NCBI GenBank assembly: GCA_033439685.1
Contig: JAUEDM010000002.1
Span: 3,162,001 to 3,226,000 of the forward strand
Reading direction: 5' to 3'
DNA length: 64,000 bases
From: Apodospora peruviana
Taxonomy: Eukaryota; Ascomycota; Sordariomycetes; Sordariales; Lasiosphaeriaceae
Shown: positions 57,909-64,000 of the stretch, piece after piece
How the letters are laid out: each line of letters starts with the position of its first letter
Position numbering within the stretch: position 1 is the stretch's first letter
Notes under the pieces: generated by a model
Told to the model about the DNA's origin: nothing
The model's database searches: none
The model's input: only the letters and a program-made list of their open reading frames with translations
Translations under genes and position numbers: made by a program

Positions 57909-60587
57909 TTCTTTTATTCGGTTGATGTTCCTCAGCCTCCAAATGCTCTCAATCTCAGAGGGAAAATACCTCTGACAAACAATCGCTTGTGCTTGGTCAT
58001 TTTCGCTTGTTCTATTTGATTGGGGGGAATCCGTGCTTTTTTGATACCCTCACTCGGCGGGTGCGCAATGCTACTTCCGAGGGACTCGCACACGGTTTTT
58101 ACATTGCAGCGCTCTTAACTGGGGTTGAATTTGTCATGTGTTTGGCGATAAACTTTTCCTGTCTTTACCGTTGCGGCACGACAAACAACGAATCTACAAA
58201 GCGGGCGATAAGCGTGATTTCCTTTCTCTCCAAGCAGAAAAATGGGTTTATTATTGGAGGTTTCAAACTTGGTCTCATGGTTTTTCTAAATACCCGGATC
58301 TCTGGTGGATCTTGCTATATACCTTTGTTCTACAAGTTTTTTTCTCAACCAAATCTCTGTATAAGGATAGTGGTGTGGGTAGATGGTTTTTCTATGGTGT
58401 GATGCCGGCGTGGTCATCGGGGATGGGGAATCCATGTATATAAATATGATGAGGCCGCCCTTTCTTTCCTGACATCTCTCCCATGGTGTGGCTAAGCCTG
58501 GGCTGGGTGTGCGGGCTGGTGTTTGGGGCTATCCTATGGCATCTGGAGATATCGAAAAATCCGTTACGGGTGATATGTGCCAAACTGGGTTGGGCTGGCC
58601 TTTCTCGCTTCTATCGTTATGTGTGCCTCGTGATTTCATTGTGCATGTCAGAGCCTCCGGGTTTAAAACACTCAGAGTGTTCTACCTCATTGGTGTCAGT
58701 TCCGATCAAACATGGTCTTTTGGCATCACATGATCCATCCTTCCGGAACAGTAGCACAATGACACAACACCGCTCTCCCTCCCCATCCACCTACCTACGG
58801 TAGTTATCTCTCCTGTGCGTAAACTCTAGGTAGGTAAGGTTGATAGGCTAGGTAGGTGCGTAGGCACATATGTAGACCTAGTATGCATGCACCTACCCTA
58901 CCATGTACTGATGTTGTTGTTCCTGTGAATGTTATGTCTCGCACGGATTAGGTATCTAGGTACGTACTTCGGGCTCGGCCCGCAGTCTGCACATTACTGT
59001 ACTATACGGGAACGAGAGCGAGGTAGAGGGGAGCAAGTAGCCGGGAAGAAACAATGACTAGGTGCGTTGTCTATGAGCTTTCTTGCCGAACCGAACCCGA
59101 CGGGTCAACTCTCGGCACGCATGGATTATCGGATCAGATTGATGTTCATGAGTGTACGAATGTTTGTCTGTGTACGAAGATCTGGCCTGTTGATTTTTTT
59201 TTGAGGCTCTGTTTTGTCCGATTCTAACCCATAATAGAATGAATGTCAACAGACAAGGTGAATCTTGTTTATCATAACGAGTTTATCCTATTACAAGGCA
59301 CTGGTCTGAAACCGTTTTCTTCCCTCCATCAGTTCACCCTGGACGGAAGGCGGCAAATATATTTCTCTGTTTCTTTCAGAGAAACTGTAAACTTGAATGT
59401 TGACGACAAGTCCTAGCAGCTCCGGCTATGTGTATATCTGTAGGAACGTGCTTGTGTCGCGGTATGTTATGTGAATGAACGAGCAGATGGGCAGGGCAGG
59501 GTAGGCGGACGGGTCGAGACCTGAACCCACACATGTCTTGTTACTCTGTCTCCCCCTTTCCGCGACTGAGCTGGGGGGAGGGGCATGAAAAAAAACACCC
59601 AGAGACAAAAGGGGTTGGGTAACTTGGGCTCTTCCCTTCCTGATCCCCCAACCCTGGGCCGGCTGGCCGGTCTGCCGGTTTTTGGTACAGAATTAGAGTG
59701 GGTGAGAGGGTGAGAGACAGAGAGACAAAAGTAAATACGCAAGACGAAAACTGCGGAAGTGAGGTAAGGCGACCGACTTGACTGCTTGACTTGACTCGGT
59801 GCAAGCAAGGGTGAGACGACGTGACACGAGGTTTTCTGCCGCGGATACCTGCCGGAGGAGGGTTTTGGATTTTTCTCTTGGTTGGAGTATGCTTACCATA
59901 CCTAGCGAGGTAGGCACGGACTATCTGAGTCTCGCGGAGTTGAAAAAGGTCTGGTGTGGTCCAGTCAGGAGAGAGAAAGGCTGAAGGGGGTATGTAGGTG
60001 TTGCGAGACACCATTTCTGCTCATACCCCCTTCTCGGGGCGGATAATTAGCATGGTGAATCAGTTCTCTTGTTTACCTTCTCAGCTTCCGTCTTCATGCC
60101 TCCCGGAATCGGTCCGTGATAGATAGACAGGGCGGTCCCAGTCGGTTCTATCTTCTCGCCTTCACACGTGTGCATACTCGCCCCCCTTCTAACATCAAAA
60201 CCATCATCCGAGTACCGTATATTGCAAAAACATAAATAAACATGTGTTGTAATATGCGCGGGATCGATTCAACTCCTGCGACCAGCCTTCGCGATCACTG
60301 CCCCCCCCGCGCGGCCCATCTGTCGGGGCCCTTTCGCTATCCCTCCAGTCATTTTCTGAGAATAAGGACAAAATGGAAATATAAGCCGCCGGGAACCGTG
60401 TCTGGTCGTACATTGCGCGACCGAACCCCCTAGTCCACCTCGACGGACGGGTTAGGGGTCATTTGTCCAAACACGGTGCGACGTCAACTTAAGATTTCTC
60501 AAACCTACTTTCTCAAATATCCTTGTGCGTGTCTGCGCCTCTGTGTGGAGGTATACAGTACCATGTATGTCTCGCTCGGCCCTACCC

Positions 60588-60612
60588 TTGCTGCTGCTGC
60601 TGCTGCTGCTGC
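60588..60612. repeat. (TGC)8 microsatellite
   Basis: A run of eight TGC triplets. It lies in a region without a supported gene, so it is not evidence of a polyglutamine or polyleucine tract. Confidence 0.85.
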
Positions 60613-60821
60613 CGCAACGCAGCCAGTGCAACTTTTCGACATATAGTGCTAGTAGCTGGGCGGCAGCAGGTTCGCGGATGAACGGGCTGCACAGCGCATA
60701 CATCATCTGATACACGACAGAGCTGAGAGGTAGGTCGCTGCTGTGCCCGCCGGTCTATCTATGTCGAGGATGTCTGTGTGGATAAGATCCAAGACCTGTT
60801 GGACCCAGGCAGAGCGAGATG

Positions 60822-60842
60822 GAGAGAGAGAGAGAGAGAGAG
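60822..60842. repeat. (GA)10 microsatellite
   Basis: A perfect dinucleotide run in non-coding sequence. Confidence 0.85.
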
Positions 60843-62042
60843 GTATCCGTATGACAGCTCGTGGCGTCTAGCATCACACCACGCACCTACCCACCACTTT
60901 GATTTCAGAGAAAGGAGTTGCGGTTGTCGACCATCGAGTACGGATATGCACGGCGCTTGATTGCATTGCGGCATCATCTCTTTCCCGTTGGCTTTGCTCT
61001 CTCAACTATTGATTAGGCGGGCAGGATGAGTGAGGGTGAAAATATTCCGTAAAGGGGTGAAAATAGAAGGAGGCAGGCGCATAAGCCCGCAGGGGATACA
61101 GTACAAGTTACACTCACCATATAAACCTGCCTGGGCCAACGACTTGGCACGGAATTGATGCGTCAAGCCTCCTATACAATAATAATCAGTACATGAGGGC
61201 ACCCAAAATATAATATATATTCTCACACTAAAACAGCACGCCGATTTCGAATGCTGTGTGAATGCAGAATGACAAAAAGAAACAAGCATAATGACATGTT
61301 TGTATGCGGTTGGGCATCAATGACCGCCCAAGGAGTTCCCGAAATATTGGAATCACAGACCGAATTCTTGTGTGTGTTTGCGCAGACTTGACTTCCGGGG
61401 AGCGGAAGAAAACCACAAACACCCATACTCTCTGCCCCTTCCCTTCCATCTCTCCGGCTTGGGCTTCTTTTCCCCTCTTCGGTGTGACATTACAACGGCA
61501 AACTTGCCTACAGGATCGCCGTGCTTCGGTCGCTCGAGTCAAAGGAGAGGCTCGTCGACCAGAGATTTATCTCCATTCGCAAGCCCGCCCCATTTGTTAC
61601 CATGACACAAGTCAAGAAATACGAATGGGAAGAGCGAGATCAAGGTAGGGCAGCACCGAGATGCGGAGAAGGGCAAGAGAGAAAGATTAAGCATCACTTA
61701 TCATCCGTAACCTTGTACGATGCTGCTGCGCGTAAATCCGTACCTATGGTACACAGAACAAACGGATAGAGAAAGAGGGAGAAGTGATCGCGTCAAAGAC
61801 GACGGCGGTACGGAAAGCACCAGACGCCGCCATGGTGAACCCGGGATGGGCAAGTGGTGCCGAGCTCGCAATGCAAGGAAACTGGGGACGGGTGTTTCCG
61901 ACAACTGCACAGGCATCTGCCTGTGTGTCTGCTACTGCTGTCGCCGCCATCTGCTCGCCAGGCTTGCATCATGATGATAATCACCCAGGACTTTCCGGGC
62001 CTCCCCGTCTCCATCCCCACATGCCGGCAGACGGAAATAACA

Positions 62043-62084
62043 GACGATGCAGCCTTCTAAGCTGACGATGCAGCCTTCTAAGCT
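62043..62084. repeat. 21-bp tandem duplication
   Basis: The 21-bp unit starting GACGATGCAG and ending TTCTAAGCT at 62043-62063 is repeated without change at 62064-62084. It is non-coding and looks recent. Confidence 0.9.
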
Positions 62085-64000
62085 GAAGTACGTATGCCAC
62101 ATCGGATCCGCATCTAGAGTATGTACATACAGTCAGTAGGTACCTAGATTGGAAAGCGGCATGGCGCAGGTGTGTTGAAGATCGGGAGACGAAAACTAAA
62201 AGGCCGGCAATGCGCAGCAGTGGCGGCGGTGATGGAGAAGCAGGAGCACGACTCGGAGGAGTACTGCGCTTGCTTGCACTGCACTTGGCAGTACTAGTAA
62301 GCAAGCACCTCGGACGAGTGAGGGCAGGTCACGGTATGTACCTAGGTAGGTAACCCGTACACATTACACATGTAGCAGCCGCCGCCGTTGACGGAAGCAG
62401 AGGCAGAGGCAGAGGCATGGGCGGGAGTGAGGTTGAAGCTTATGCTGGGGTTGGACCAAATATGGAAAGAATAACTGCAGACAGACCACACCGGGCAGCG
62501 GCTACCTACCTACATACTTACAGTTGCGGGCCAGCATTACTAGTGCCTCCTAACTTCCAAGCTCCCTTGCCATGTTGGCTCACTTTCCCTTGTGGAGCGG
62601 GTCCGCTTGCCGTGCACCTGGAAGAACCCGCTCGCCGGTGACGGCCGGGGTTGTCTGCGCAATGTGCCAATGTTGAAACATCATCGTCCTCCCTCCTATC
62701 GGAATGACAGCTCCATGACGTAACTCCTCCTCTCATTCCCCTTTCAGTTGTGTACTTTTGTAGAGCAGCAGGTGAGCTGATGAATGAGAGGTTCAGTTCA
62801 ATCCAAGAAAGGAGACAAAGCAGAAACTCATAACGCCTTGCAGCAACTGAAGGTCTAGGTCTCGCTAGTCCCGTTCGTCGGCCGTTTCCCGCCGTTAGTC
62901 GGTTTCTCACCATCTTTGTTTTCTTCGTGCCTTCCTCTTAGTCAGCATTCTCTTGAATCTGCCACACCGCTCAAACCAACAGTGACATTACCACTGTCAC
63001 CCCACTCACACCATCCACACTTTTAAACCACGGTTAGATCGAGCGGCTGGACAGGGGTGGAGAAGAACGCGCTCTAATCTCGATAACTGTAGATCTCACG
63101 TGTGTTTTTATAGACTGCGGGTAGGAAATCGGTGTGTACCAAGATGAATAAAATCCTCGTTTGAAAGCCTCCAATTAATTTTGGTGGCACCATCTACGTT
63201 TTCAGTCACGCACGCAGCAGGTACCTGGTACATATTCTTCGAACTGGAAATATTTACGTATGAAACCGCAAACAAGCAACCAACAGTTGAAATTTTAGAA
63301 TTAAAATTCTCTTCGGCATCAATTTGAAATAAAAGAATGGGACGACTTGCATTTGACAACCTGCAGCCTTGTCAAATGAGAAAACGAAAAAGGCGCCAAA
63401 GGATTGCGGCTGCACTGTAGGTTGTCGAACGGATTTCCATCACAGTGTGAATACGGATACGCCACAGCTTACTGATGGGATCTCGGTGCAATTCACTCCG
63501 TCCGTTTTGGTGCCATGTATTACCGACAGTGTGGGTTGTCGCCGTTGCAAATTACCCGAACGTACGCATTACAGTATTACAGTATTGTTTTCAGTCGTAT
63601 CGATTAACATCTACTTTACCTACTGTATCGTTTTATATGCCCTCCTTTTAAACCAAAGCAGGCGCTTTGCTTTTCTTCTGCAGATAACTGAGGTGAAGTA
63701 CGGAGAGTACTTATCATCATGGACTCGACAACGGGTTTGAATGCCGCTGCTCTCTCGGGCCGCTTGGTACGGTACGGTACGGGCATGGCCGGCCGGTTTG
63801 GGAAGGGGAGATGGTACTATACTTTGGAGGCATGTCAGCGGAGTTACTGTGGAAACTCTCGTGGTTTGCGCTTAGGTTCCCATCTTCATCGGCGTCGTGT
63901 TGGGGTTTCTTCTCTCCTTTGTCATTGCCGAATTCAGCAAGAGTCAAGGAAAGATCGAGACACCGGGGATCAGAGAAAGCTTACCATGATTCTCTCTCCC

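Larger units (their letters stand above)
57909..64000. other. Right-hand gene-free stretch downstream of nsdD
   Basis: Six kilobases show no coding region that I can support. They include the nsdD 3' UTR, clusters of CTAGGTAGGT words (58785-58870, 62130-62355), a (TGC)8 run near 60588-60612, a (GA)n run at 60822-60842 and an exact 21-bp duplication at 62043-62084. A possible terminal coding exon of a minus-strand gene lies at the extreme right edge. Confidence 0.5.

Noticed and set aside
60588..60612. Possible polyleucine or polyglutamine coding tract
   Set aside because: The TGC run lies in a 61-codon ORF with no other support.
61784..62065. Open frame of 93 codons with alanine-rich start
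   Set aside because: It runs through the 21-bp tandem duplication and overlaps four other open frames; no conservation is visible.

Overview
The window looks like nuclear DNA of a filamentous ascomycete (Pezizomycotina, most likely Sordariomycetes). It contains housekeeping genes of fungal type (Spt16, Dbp5, epsilon-COP, Bzz1, Psd2, GMP synthetase, glutamate-cysteine ligase), a CFEM-like membrane protein, a DUF6536-like membrane protein and an NsdD-type GATA factor. Introns are mostly 50-110 nt with GT-AG ends and CTAAC/CTGAC-like branch points. I cannot name the species. Gene density is low: twelve supportable coding genes in 64 kb, with long pyrimidine-rich leaders and large gene-free stretches. 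I saw no CRISPR, rRNA, tRNA, intact transposon or secondary-metabolite cluster.

Layout. 0-3.5 kb: one small Ser-rich ORF (+). 3.5-7.4 kb: PSD2-type phosphatidylserine decarboxylase (-). 9.9-11 kb: epsilon-COP (-). 13.6-16.3 kb: DUF6536-like multi-pass membrane protein (+). 17.1-18.2 kb: free methionine-(R)-sulfoxide reductase (+). 18.7-20.3 kb: GH72 GPI-anchored glucanosyltransferase (-). 21.1-23.6 kb: Bzz1-type F-BAR/C1/SH3 protein (-), divergent from dbp5 (24.8-26.4 kb, +). 27.7-30.3 kb: GMP synthetase (-, 11 exons). 32.6-35.4 kb: CFEM-like ectodomain / single TM / long disordered tail protein (+). 37.9-40.5 kb: glutamate-cysteine ligase (+), convergent with SPT16 (41.2-44.6 kb, -). 44.6-56.3 kb: an 11.7 kb stretch with no recognisable gene, ending at nsdD/sub-1 (56.3-57.9 kb, +). 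57.9-64 kb: nothing convincing except a possible terminal exon entering from the right edge.

The genes do not form a pathway cluster. Several loose themes recur: membrane lipid and traffic (Psd2, epsilon-COP, Bzz1), cell wall and surface (GH72 enzyme, CFEM-like receptor-like protein), thiol/redox defence (fRMsr, Gsh1), and nuclear functions (Dbp5, Spt16, NsdD).

All exon joins were deduced by eye from splice signals, reading frame and family resemblance; every joined coding sequence comes out divisible by three with no internal stop. The most notable observations are extreme exon architecture (an ATG-only coding exon plus a 5-nt micro-exon in fRMsr; a 14-nt exon, a GC-AG intron and a stop-free 87-nt intron in the GMP synthetase gene; an 11-nt first coding exon in GSH1), a 10-mer (TACGGATTAC) occurring seven times and only between genes, the long gene-free region before nsdD, and a triple RRAS block in the tail of the CFEM-like protein. 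I did not find a clearly new multi-gene system.
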